Assembly (NCBI GenBank): GCA_965261105.1
Contig: CBDHCM010000006.1
Coordinates: 3,472,001-3,536,000, forward strand
DNA from: Aldehydirespirator sp965261105
GTDB lineage: Bacteria; Actinomycetota; Acidimicrobiia; Acidimicrobiales; Aldehydirespiratoraceae
Reading direction: 5' to 3'
Length of the DNA stretch: 64,000 nucleotides
Part shown: piece after piece, positions 9,840 through 17,313 of the stretch
Layout of the letters: the number at the start of each line of letters is the position of its first letter
Position numbering within the stretch: the stretch's first letter is position 1
The notes under the pieces: model-generated
What the model saw: the letters and a program-made list of their open reading frames with translations, nothing else
What the model was told of the DNA's origin: nothing
Database searches by the model: none
Program-made: the position numbers and the translations under genes

Positions 9840-10889
9840 GTGAGCGAAACGAGCAGGACCGAGGAACTGCTTGAGCGGGCCTGCGGCGGCGAGCGGCGGG
9901 CCCTCGGCCGGCTGCTGAGCGTCGTCGAGCGCGGGGGCCGACCCGCCGAGGAGCTCGCAGAGCTGGTTCATGCCCGCGCTGTTCATGCCCGCGCTGCTCA
10001 TGCCCGCACTACTCATGCCCGGACTACTCATTCCCGCGCTGTTCATGCCCGCACTACTCATTCCCGCACCAACAGCGCAGCACCCATCATCGGCTTCACC
10101 GGCGCTCCCGGCTCGGGCAAGTCCACCCTGGTGGGGCACGTTGTCAACGAGATGGCCGACGCCGGAGGCCGGCCCGCGGTTCTGGCCGTGGACCCGTCCT
10201 CGCCGCTCACCGGTGGTGCGATACTCGGCGACCGCATCCGCATGGACGGAGTCGCCGCCGGGCGGGCGTTCATCCGGTCGATGGCCACACGCGGCCACGC
10301 TGGCGGCCTGGCGCTGGCGGTTCCTGGGGCCCTGCGACTGTTCGAGGCCTGCGGTTACGCGCCGCTGGTGGTGGAGACGGTCGGTGTGGGTCAGGTCGAG
10401 GTCGACGTGACCCGCGCCGCCGACACCACGGTCGTGATGGTCGCCCCCGGGATGGGCGACGCGGTGCAGGCCAACAAGTCCGGTCTGCTGGAGGTGGCCG
10501 ACGTGCTGGTGGTCAACAAGGCCGACCGCCCCGGCGCCGACGACGTCCGGCGCGACCTGGAGCACATGCTCGACCTGGGCCACATCACAGGCGTCACCCA
10601 GCATTGGCGCCCGGAGATCATCTTGACCACGGCCACCACTGGCGACGGAGCGCTCAAGGTTCATCAAGCCATCGAGGCCCACCGCGCCCACCTGGCCGAG
10701 ACCGGCCGGCTTCAGGACCGCCTCAGGTCCAGGATCCGGCAAGAGGTCGCGGACCGGATGGCCCGCCAGGTTGGAGATGCCGTCGCGGACTGCCTGGAGA
10801 GTGAGCCCCAAGAACTCCTAGAGGCGCTGCAGGGTACGAGAACCCCGGCAAGCGCCGCCGCCCGCTTGATCGAGCGCCTGCTGCGCTAG
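9840..10889 (+). CDS. meaB: MeaB/ArgK-type G-protein chaperone with a HARxx repeat linker
   Basis: P-loop GTPase that loads and protects B12 in acyl-CoA mutases. Walker A is GAPGSGKST (residues 88-96); DPSSPLTGGAILGDR, VETVGVGQ and NKAD follow in the usual MeaB order. Between the N-terminal helices and the GTPase domain lies an unusual block of seven 5-residue units (HARAV, HARTT, HSRAV and similar, residues 44-78), encoded by a 15-bp tandem repeat. The C-terminal dimerisation part is present. Position after both mutase subunits points to this mutase as client, like MeaI or MeaH beside ICM and HCM. Confidence 0.88.
   Translation: MSETSRTEELLERACGGERRALGRLLSVVERGGRPAEELAELVHARAVHARAAHARTTHARTTHSRAVHARTTHSRTNSAAPIIGFTGAPGSGKSTLVGHVVNEMADAGGRPAVLAVDPSSPLTGGAILGDRIRMDGVAAGRAFIRSMATRGHAGGLALAVPGALRLFEACGYAPLVVETVGVGQVEVDVTRAADTTVVMVAPGMGDAVQANKSGLLEVADVLVVNKADRPGADDVRRDLEHMLDLGHITGVTQHWRPEIILTTATTGDGALKVHQAIEAHRAHLAETGRLQDRLRSRIRQEVADRMARQVGDAVADCLESEPQELLEALQGTRTPASAAARLIERLLR
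9969..10073 (+). repeat. 15-bp coding minisatellite in meaB, seven units
   Basis: Seven in-frame 15-bp units, consensus close to CATGCCCGCACTACT, encode the HARxx block. Being a multiple of three, unit gain or loss would keep the reading frame. Confidence 0.9.
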
Positions 10890-10899
10890 CGCGTTAGCC

Positions 10900-11076
10900 G
10901 CACGCCAGAGCAGGCCGCTAGCTCTCAGCATCCAGAGTCGCACGCCAGAGCAGGCTGCCAGCTCTCAGCATCCAGAGCCGCACGCCAGAGCAGGCTGCCA
11001 GCTCTCAGCATCCAGAGCCGCACGCCAGAGCAGGCTGCCAGCTCTCAGCATCCAGAGTCGCACGCCAGAGCAGGCC
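10900..11076. repeat. 40-bp tandem repeat, four units plus a partial fifth
   Basis: Units begin at 10900, 10940, 10980, 11020 and 11060; the first four are complete and nearly identical. The array fills the gap between the convergent ends of meaB and the J-domain gene and stops just before the stop codon of the latter. Each unit contains a short GAGCAGG...CCAGCTC-like arm pair, but no T-run typical of an intrinsic terminator. Confidence 0.9.
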
Positions 11077-11078
11077 AC

Positions 11079-11804
11079 CTAGAGCGTCAACAGGATCCGG
11101 CGGGCCTCGCTCAGCTCCGCGATGCGATCGGCGGCCTTGGCCTCCGCCGCGCCGAGATCGGGATGGGCGGCCCGCAGGGCCTCGCGGAATCCTCGCCGGA
11201 CTGCGGCCTCGGCAGGCATCTCGACCTCGCGGTCGAACCCCAGGATCTCCAAGGCCCAGCCGACGGGATCGGCAATGGCCCGAGCAGGGCGCGGCGACGA
11301 CTGGCCGGATGCCAGGTAGGAGAACAGTGCCGGCCCGACCTCGCCCCGCCACGCCAATCCTCTCCGCACAGCCCGAAGTGCCTCGCCCCGAACCAGTGGT
11401 GCAGCGAGCCCGGCCGCATAGGCGGCACCGAGCACGAGTTGGCTCGGCGTCGCCCGGGAGCCGTCGAACTCGCAAGAGAACTCGTCCTCGGACGCGGACC
11501 TGCCGCCGTAGAGCCGCTGACGGCTGCGGGTCAGGCCCACCCGGTCTCGCTGCAACCGATTCCGAAGCCGGGGCTGGGCCACGGACCGGCCCTTTTCCAG
11601 CTGATGGACAAGCTCCACGACCTCGCCCAGCAAATCGTAGGACAGTCCCGGCCCGAAGCGGGCGCACACCCCGCCCAGCAGCAGGCTCCCGAAGCCCGGA
11701 CCGGTGCCGTCGGATGAGCCGGGAAGCCATGCCCTGCCGATGGAGATGCGGCGGGTGGGGGCTATCGGTCTGGAGTGGAAGATCTCCAGTTCGGCCAGCA
11801 ACAC
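11079..11804 (-). CDS. protein with C-terminal J-domain-like segment
   Basis: The 241-aa product is recognisable only at its C-terminus, where residues ~185-240 resemble a DnaJ J-domain: ALEILGF, then FREALRAAHPDLG with the HPD tripeptide at 214-216, then a helix ending in SEARRILL. The J-domain would stimulate an Hsp70 partner. The first 180 residues resemble no family I know; they include GVCARFGPGLSYDLLGEVVE and a stretch rich in Arg. GTG 11804 is the assumed start and is not supported by a clear ribosome site. Classical DnaJ has the J-domain at the N-terminus, with Gly/Phe and zinc regions, all missing here, so a specialised co-chaperone is more likely. Confidence 0.6.
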   Translation of the reverse strand: MLLAELEIFHSRPIAPTRRISIGRAWLPGSSDGTGPGFGSLLLGGVCARFGPGLSYDLLGEVVELVHQLEKGRSVAQPRLRNRLQRDRVGLTRSRQRLYGGRSASEDEFSCEFDGSRATPSQLVLGAAYAAGLAAPLVRGEALRAVRRGLAWRGEVGPALFSYLASGQSSPRPARAIADPVGWALEILGFDREVEMPAEAAVRRGFREALRAAHPDLGAAEAKAADRIAELSEARRILLTL

Positions 11805-11941
11805 CCGGCCAAGCTAGCGGGCCATGGTTCCCGGCGACCCGGCTGGCTCGGAATCGGCGCAGAGGGACCCGCATGTGACAACCCAAGACGTCGATCTCGC
11901 CGGATGTGGTGCCGTCTAACCAGCTCTCGGTCCCGTACGTC

Positions 11942-11982
11942 TGAGCATTCTTAGATGAGCATTCTTAGATGAGCATTCTTAG
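11942..11982. repeat. 14-bp tandem repeat at the end of the acidic-protein gene
   Basis: Three units of TGAGCATTCTTAGA. Read on the minus strand they repeat the last codons and stop of the gene (Met-Leu-Ile-stop), so the true stop at 11965-11967 is followed by another copy of the same ending. Confidence 0.85.
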
Positions 11983-13053
11983 TGCGTCGCTCATGTTGTG
12001 GGCCAGCTCGCGGAGGTCGTCCTCGTCGGAATCCTCGCCCTCCACCATGGCCAGCAGGTCGCCCGCCGCATTGCGCAGGCTGCGCCAGTTGGACGCGGAG
12101 AATCCGAACGGCGTCCGCACCGCGGCAACCCGCCGGGCGTTGACCACCACACCCCTTATGCCGTCATAGTCGCGGGGATCGCGCCGAAGCCGGTCACACG
12201 CCACGAACAGGTCGCTGAGGAGGCCGTTGACCTCCAGCCCGTCCAACTCGTCGAAGTCCGCTTCCTCCTCACGGGCAAGCAGGTCGTCTATCACCAGCTC
12301 AACCCGCTCCTCGTCCGCCTCGCGGACCAGCAGGTCGCAGACTTCCGCCCGCTCAGCGTCGGGGTCGGCCGCGTCGGCGTCGCCCTCAGCGTCGGGGTCG
12401 GCCGCGTCGGCGTCGGCCTCAGCGTCGGGGTCGGCCGCGTCGGGGTCGGCCGCGTCGGGGTCGGCCGTGTCGGCGTCGCCCTCAGTGTCGAGTATGTGGG
12501 GCACACGGGCCTGCACCAGCCGCTCCATCAGCTCGGCCCGCAGCGCTTCGGGCCACTCGGCGAGCTCGAAGGCAGTCAAGGGGTCTTCGGGTCCGATGGG
12601 ACGGGCGATGGCCTCCTTCGCCTTCTCGGTCTCCTCAACCTCGTCCACGAGGCTGTCTACGGTTGCCTCCAGCGACTCGTGCACCATCAGGGTTGTGCCC
12701 TGCCAGGAGTGCACGACCTGGTCGACGGTGAGCAACTGCTGCAGCATCACCCGGCTCTCGAGCGACCACCCGTGGAACTCGTAGGCCAGCCACTCGCCAG
12801 CGTCGTCGATCATGTCACCGTCAACCACGTCACCATCAACCACGTCACCATCAACCACATCATCATCAACCACATCATCGTCAACCACGTCACCATCAAC
12901 CACATCATCGTCAACATTGGTCAGGTCGCCTGCGACCTCCTCACCGTCGACCTCGTCGCCCGCTGCCTCGAGGGGTGTGTTCTCGGTGAGATCTCCCTCA
13001 GGCTCGGCCTCCGCCGCGCCGCGACGGAACCTGGGTCGGAATGCAGCGGACAT
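11965..13053 (-). CDS. acidic protein with duplicated domain and two Asp-rich repeat arrays
   Basis: A 362-aa, strongly acidic protein with no signal peptide or membrane segment. Two related domains are visible: residues 87-140 (EWLAYEFHGWSLESR, then SLVDEVE) and residues 161-260 (TAFELAEWPEALRAEL, then VELVIDDLLA). An array of VVDGD/VVDDD units (47-81) precedes the first, and a DADAADPDA array (191-234) interrupts the second where the first has WQGTTLMV. The C-terminal part (263-362) is a mixed helical region. The paired halves resemble small DUF2007-like signal-type domains, but that is a weak impression. The function is unknown. It diverges from glpX across 118 bp. Confidence 0.65.
   Translation of the reverse strand: MSAAFRPRFRRGAAEAEPEGDLTENTPLEAAGDEVDGEEVAGDLTNVDDDVVDGDVVDDDVVDDDVVDGDVVDGDVVDGDMIDDAGEWLAYEFHGWSLESRVMLQQLLTVDQVVHSWQGTTLMVHESLEATVDSLVDEVEETEKAKEAIARPIGPEDPLTAFELAEWPEALRAELMERLVQARVPHILDTEGDADTADPDAADPDAADPDAEADADAADPDAEGDADAADPDAERAEVCDLLVREADEERVELVIDDLLAREEEADFDELDGLEVNGLLSDLFVACDRLRRDPRDYDGIRGVVVNARRVAAVRTPFGFSASNWRSLRNAAGDLLAMVEGEDSDEDDLRELAHNMSDALRMLI
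12352..12483 (-). repeat. Asp/Ala coding repeat array (DADAADPDA) in the acidic protein
   Basis: Imperfect 15- to 27-bp units encode residues 191-234. The array sits inside the second copy of the duplicated domain. Confidence 0.8.
12811..12915 (-). repeat. 15-bp coding repeat array (VVDGD) in the acidic protein
   Basis: Seven in-frame 15-bp units, alternating Gly and Asp at the fourth residue, encode residues 47-81. The period equals that of the meaB array but the sequence is unrelated. Confidence 0.85.
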
Positions 13054-13171
13054 TCCAACATCTTGCCATCCCGGCAGTGCATTGCGGCAGAGCCACTACG
13101 CCGCGATGGCCGAAACCGCCAGCCGCTGTGCGCGGCAGTCCCAGGCCCCCAGCTTCGACTACGTTCGCGTC

Positions 13172-14152
13172 ATGGCCATCCCCGCGCATCCCAAGCCCGA
13201 CCGGAACATCGCCCTCGAACTGGTGCGAATCACCGAGGGGGGCGCCATCGCCGCGTCGCGATGGATGGGTCGGGGCGACAAGGACGGCGCCGACGGGGCC
13301 GCTGTCGACGCGATGCGCCGGGTACTGAGCGACATCTCAATGGACGGCATCGTCGTGATCGGGGAGGGCGAGAAGGACGAGGCGCCGATGCTCTACAACG
13401 GTGAGCGGGTCGGCAACGGCCAGCTCCCGCAGACCGATGTGGCCGTCGACCCGATCGACGGGACCACCCTCACCTCACTGGGGCGCGCCAACGCCCTGTC
13501 GGTGATCGCGGTGGCCGACCGGGGCACCATGTTCGACCCCGGCCCGTGCGTGTACATGGAGAAGATCGCCACCGGCCCCGACGCCGCCGATCTGATCGAC
13601 ATCACCAAGTCACCCACGGAGAATCTGAAGGCTGTGGCCGAGGCCAAGGGCGAGTCCGTGCAAGATCTGACGGCTGTGATCCTGGACCGCGACCGGCACG
13701 ACGATTTGATCGCCGAGGTCCGCGAGGCCGGCGCCCGCATCCGGCTCATCCCCGATGGTGATGTGGCCGGGGCCATTTCCACGGCCTGGCCCAACACCGG
13801 CGCCGACATCCTCTTCGGCATCGGCGGCACCCCCGAGGGCGTGATCACCGCAGCCGCCATCAAATGCATGGGCGGTGCCTTGCAGGGCCGTCTGTGGCCC
13901 CGCAACGAGCACGAGCGCAAGGCCCTGACCAAGCAGGGCTACGACGTGGATAGGGTGCTGACCCAGGACGATCTGGTCCACACCGACAACTGCTTCTTCG
14001 CGGCCACAGGCGTGACCGACGGAGACCTGCTCCAGGGCGTCCATTTCGACGCCTCCTTCTGCCACACCCAGTCGCTGGTGATGCGCAGCCGGTCCGGTAC
14101 CGTGCGCATGATCGAGGGCCGGCACCATCTCCGCAAGGCCCGCGACATCTAG
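13172..14152 (+). CDS. glpX: class II fructose-1,6-bisphosphatase
   Basis: Hydrolyses fructose 1,6-bisphosphate in gluconeogenesis. The 326-aa length and the metal-binding motif DPIDGTT (residues 93-99), preceded by GEGEKDEAPM (64-73), identify the GlpX class; TPEGVITAAAIKCMGG is also typical. Actinobacteria generally rely on this class. The ATG at 13172 begins where family similarity begins; upstream codons in frame belong to the divergent acidic-protein region. There is no obvious Shine-Dalgarno, so a short leader or none is likely. Confidence 0.95.
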   Translation: MAIPAHPKPDRNIALELVRITEGGAIAASRWMGRGDKDGADGAAVDAMRRVLSDISMDGIVVIGEGEKDEAPMLYNGERVGNGQLPQTDVAVDPIDGTTLTSLGRANALSVIAVADRGTMFDPGPCVYMEKIATGPDAADLIDITKSPTENLKAVAEAKGESVQDLTAVILDRDRHDDLIAEVREAGARIRLIPDGDVAGAISTAWPNTGADILFGIGGTPEGVITAAAIKCMGGALQGRLWPRNEHERKALTKQGYDVDRVLTQDDLVHTDNCFFAATGVTDGDLLQGVHFDASFCHTQSLVMRSRSGTVRMIEGRHHLRKARDI

Positions 14153-14192
14153 GGTGGCCGGCGCAGCCGGTACCCCCCCCCGGCGGCCGTGT

Positions 14193-14280
14193 CTAGCTGG
14201 ATGCGGCCTTGCGGGCCTGGTTGACGTAGCTGGCCATCTCGCCGCGCGTCACCGTGTCGTCGAGGCAGAAGTTCTGGCCA
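14193..14280 (-). pseudogene. C-terminal remnant of an SLH-domain protein
   Basis: The minus strand encodes GQNFCLDDTVTRGEMASYV and ends ARKAASS-stop (TAG, 14193-14195). The TRGEMA core is typical of S-layer homology repeats in surface proteins. No start and no further SLH repeats are present, so only the tail of a gene remains, just downstream of atpC. Confidence 0.6.
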
Positions 14281-14314
14281 GAGGGCGCAAGGCCCTGTGG
14301 GCGGGGGTGAAGCG

Positions 14315-14713
14315 CTAGGCGGAAGCGACCCGCAAGCGCAGCTCGGCCCGCTCCAGCGCAGCGGCTGCTAGAGCGTCGTCAGCGTCTGCCGCGAGGGCCT
14401 CACCGGCCCGCCGCCGGGCATCCTCAGCCCGCGCCACGTCTATCTCGTCGGCGGCCTCGGACACGTCCGAGAGGATCGTCACCCTGTTGTGGCTGACCTC
14501 CACGAAGCCCCGGTGCACGGCGAAGGTGTCACGCTCGCCCCCGGGACGCTGCACGTCAACCGACCACGGCGCCAGCACGCCCAGGAACGGCACGTGCCCG
14601 GCCTGGAAGGCGATGTCGCCCTCCTCGGTGGTGCGCACGATCACCATCTCGGCCGAGCCCGAGTAGGTCACCTCCTCGGGCGACACCAGCTCGACGTCGA
14701 GCTCGACGGCCAT
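14315..14713 (-). CDS. atpC: ATP synthase F1 epsilon subunit
   Basis: Last gene of the ATP synthase operon (132 aa). The N-terminal beta-sandwich begins ELDVELVSPEEVTYSG and includes EGDIAFQAGHVPFLGVL; the C-terminal helical part (EIDVARAEDARRRAGEAL and a second Ala-rich helix) is present, so the inhibitory helix pair is complete. It forms the central stalk with gamma. It starts 49 bp after the atpD stop. Confidence 0.95.
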   Translation of the reverse strand: MAVELDVELVSPEEVTYSGSAEMVIVRTTEEGDIAFQAGHVPFLGVLAPWSVDVQRPGGERDTFAVHRGFVEVSHNRVTILSDVSEAADEIDVARAEDARRRAGEALAADADDALAAAALERAELRLRVASA

Positions 14714-14762
14714 GTCAGGCCCTCAACCCTGCGGAGTTGGGCACGGCGGCACGAACAGCCAT

Positions 14763-16229
14763 CTAGGCCCTCAGCTCCGCGGCCTTGCGCTCGACGTCGG
14801 AGGCCCCGCCCACCATGTAGAAGGCCTGCTCGGGCAGATGGTCGAGGTCGCCGTTGACCAGCGCCTCGAACGACTCGATGGTCTCAGCCACCGGGGTGAA
14901 GATCCCGTCCTGGCCGGTGAAGTTCTTGGCCACGAACATCGGCTGCGACAGGAAGCGCTGCACCTTGCGGGCCCGGTCCACCGTCACCCGGTCCTCCTCG
15001 GACAGCTCGTCGAGACCCAGGATGGCGATGATGTCCTGCAGCTCCTTGTAGCGCTGCAGCACCTCCTGCACCCGGCGGGCCACGGCGTAGTGGCGCTCCC
15101 CCACCACCAGCGGGTCGAGGATCGTCGATGTGGACGCCAGCGGGTCGACCGCCGGGTAGATGCCCAGCGCCGCGATGTCGCGGCTCAACTCGGTGGTCCC
15201 GTCGAAGTGGGTGAACGACGTGAACGGCGCGGGGTCGGTGTAGTCGTCGGCGGGCACGTACACCGCCTGCAGCGAAGTGATCGACTTGCCCCTGGTGGAC
15301 GTGATCCGCTCCTGGAGGTCGCCCATCTCGTCGGCCAGGGTCGGCTGATAGCCCACCGCGGAGGGCATGCGGCCCAACAGGGTCGAAACCTCCGAGCCGG
15401 CCTGCACGAAGCGGAAGATGTTGTCGATGAACAGCAGCACATCCTGGTTCTGCACGTCGCGGAAGTACTCGGCCACCGTCACCCCGGCCAGCGCCACCCG
15501 AAGGCGCACCCCGGGAGGCTCGTCCATCTGGCCGAACACCAGGGCAGCCTTGTCGAGCACCCGGGTCTTGCCGTCGCCCATCACGGTCTCGCCCATCTCC
15601 AGGAACAGGTCGGTGCCCTCACGGGTGCGCTCCCCCACCCCGGCGAAAACCGACACGCCGCCGTGGTTGGTGGCCACCCGGGTGATCATCTCGGTGATGA
15701 GCACGGTCTTGCCCACACCGGCCCCGCCGAACAGGCCGATCTTGCCGCCCTGCTTGTAGGGGGTGAGCAGGTCGATCACCTTCACGCCGGTCTCGAACAT
15801 CTGCGACGAGGGCTCCAGCGAGTCGAAGGAGGGAGGCGGGCGGTGGATGTCCCAGTGCTCGGGCGTGTCGTGGCCCGGAGTGTCGAGGCACTCGCCCATC
15901 ACGTTCCACACGTGGCCGAGGGTGCCGTCGCCCACCGGGACCTGGATGCCGTGGCCCGTGTTGCGCACCTCGGTGCCCCGGGTGAGACCGTCGGTGGGCT
16001 TGAGCGCGATGGCCCGCACCCGGTGGTCGCCGATCTGCTGGGCCACCTCGGCGGGCACCCGAGCGTCGGTGCCGTCGACGGTGACGGTGAACTCGAGCTC
16101 GGTGTTGATCTCGGGCAGGTGCCCGGCCGGGAACTCCACGTCTACCACCGGGCCGGCAATGCCGACGATGCGCCCGGTGCGGAGAGCGGTGTCGCCGGCG
16201 GCTTCGGGGCGAGACTCTGTGACGGTCAT
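14763..16229 (-). CDS. atpD: ATP synthase F1 beta subunit
   Basis: Catalytic subunit of F1 (488 aa). Walker A is GGAGVGKT, followed by the catalytic Glu in GVGERTREG, Walker B LLFIDNIFRF and the DELSEED motif as DELSEED (LGLDELSEEDRV). The start ATG at 16229 has AAGGA 11 bp upstream, between the 14-bp repeats and the gene. Confidence 0.98.
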   Translation of the reverse strand: MTVTESRPEAAGDTALRTGRIVGIAGPVVDVEFPAGHLPEINTELEFTVTVDGTDARVPAEVAQQIGDHRVRAIALKPTDGLTRGTEVRNTGHGIQVPVGDGTLGHVWNVMGECLDTPGHDTPEHWDIHRPPPSFDSLEPSSQMFETGVKVIDLLTPYKQGGKIGLFGGAGVGKTVLITEMITRVATNHGGVSVFAGVGERTREGTDLFLEMGETVMGDGKTRVLDKAALVFGQMDEPPGVRLRVALAGVTVAEYFRDVQNQDVLLFIDNIFRFVQAGSEVSTLLGRMPSAVGYQPTLADEMGDLQERITSTRGKSITSLQAVYVPADDYTDPAPFTSFTHFDGTTELSRDIAALGIYPAVDPLASTSTILDPLVVGERHYAVARRVQEVLQRYKELQDIIAILGLDELSEEDRVTVDRARKVQRFLSQPMFVAKNFTGQDGIFTPVAETIESFEALVNGDLDHLPEQAFYMVGGASDVERKAAELRA

Positions 16230-16231
16230 GA

Positions 16232-16309
16232 CTATCCGTGTCCTTCTATCCGTGTCGTTCTAGGCAGTTCGTTCTAGGCAGTTCGTTCTAGGCAGTTCGT
16301 TCTAGGCGG
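16232..16309. repeat. two adjacent 14-bp tandem repeats between atpG and atpD
   Basis: CTATCCGTGTCCTT-type units occur twice (16232-16259), then GTTCTAGGCAGTTC units occur three full times plus a partial (16257-16309). They occupy almost the whole 84-bp junction. The ribosome site of atpD lies within the first pair. Confidence 0.88.
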
Positions 16310-16313
16310 GGCG

Positions 16314-17288
16314 TTACCCGGCGCCGGCGGCGGCCGGCATCGAAGCGTCCGTACCGGCCAGCATGGACGCGAGGGCGGTCTCGACGTCGGTGGCGTCGCC
16401 GCCGCTCAGCGCCTCAGCACCGCCGACGATCTCCATGATCTCGGTGGTGATGGCGTCCTGGCGGGCCCGGTTCATGGCCCTCGAGAGCTTGGTGATCAGC
16501 TCCTCGGCGTTGTCGGTGGCGGCTTTCATGGCCCGCTGGCGGTTGGCGTGCTCGGAGGCGGCCGCATCGAGCAGCGCTGCGTAGAGTCGGGCCTCGGTGT
16601 AGCGGGGCAGCAGCGCCTCCAGCACCGCCTCGGGCGACGGCTCGAACTCGAAGCTCCCCTCCCGAGCAGTGCCCGAGCCCTCTGCGGCCATCATCTCGGT
16701 GTCGATGAGTGGCAGGAAGCGGCGCACCACCACCCGCTGGGTGCCCATCGACACGAACTCGGTGTAGATCAGCTCCACCTGGTCGACAGCCTCCGACAGA
16801 AACGACTCGCTGACCGTCTCGGCGATCCGGCGGGCGTCGTCATAGGACGGGTTGTCGCTGAACCCCGACATGGCATTGTCGATGCGGTAGTTGCGGAAGC
16901 GGAAGTAGTTGGCTGACTTGCGGCCCACGCAGCACAGCGAATAGCCCTTGCCCTCCGACACATGGGCCATCACCTGACGCTCGGCGGTGCGGATGACCGA
17001 GGTGTTGTAGGCCCCGGCCAGGCCCCGGTCGCCGGTGACAACGATGAACCCGACGTTTCGCACCTGCGGCGCCTGGCGCAGCAGCGGATGGTCGATCTCA
17101 GCGCCGCCCGCGGCCAGATCTTCGATCACGCTGGTGATCAACCGGGCATAGGGCCGGGCCGCGTTGGCCCTCTGAATGGCCTTCACCACCCGGGTGGCCG
17201 CGATCAGTTCCATGGCGCGGGTGATCTTCTTGGTGGACTGGATGCTGCCGATACGTCGGCGCAGCTCGCGTTCTTTGCCTCCGGGCAC
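16314..17288 (-). CDS. atpG: ATP synthase F1 gamma subunit
   Basis: Rotor shaft of F1 (324 aa). The N-terminus RRRIGSIQSTKKITRAMELIA and the C-terminus RAMKAATDNAEELI...RARQDAITTEIMEIVGGAEAL are the conserved coiled-coil ends. An extra ~25 residues (GGDATDVETALASMLAGT...) follow the usual C-terminus, Ala/Gly-rich and of unclear role. Start GTG at 17288; it begins 25 bp after the atpA stop. Confidence 0.96.
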   Translation of the reverse strand: MPGGKERELRRRIGSIQSTKKITRAMELIAATRVVKAIQRANAARPYARLITSVIEDLAAGGAEIDHPLLRQAPQVRNVGFIVVTGDRGLAGAYNTSVIRTAERQVMAHVSEGKGYSLCCVGRKSANYFRFRNYRIDNAMSGFSDNPSYDDARRIAETVSESFLSEAVDQVELIYTEFVSMGTQRVVVRRFLPLIDTEMMAAEGSGTAREGSFEFEPSPEAVLEALLPRYTEARLYAALLDAAASEHANRQRAMKAATDNAEELITKLSRAMNRARQDAITTEIMEIVGGAEALSGGDATDVETALASMLAGTDASMPAAAGAG

Positions 17289-17313
17289 GGCTCGACCTCA
17301 GTCCCCCCGGCTC

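Noticed and set aside
9969..10073. Reverse-strand GMSSAGMNSA repeat as a real protein
   Set aside because: It is the mirror of the meaB coding array; meaB has motifs before and after it in the plus frame.
14712..16277. Long plus-strand open frame opposite atpD
   Set aside because: High-GC shadow frame of a certain gene; the translation is His/Gly/Arg-rich without any domain.
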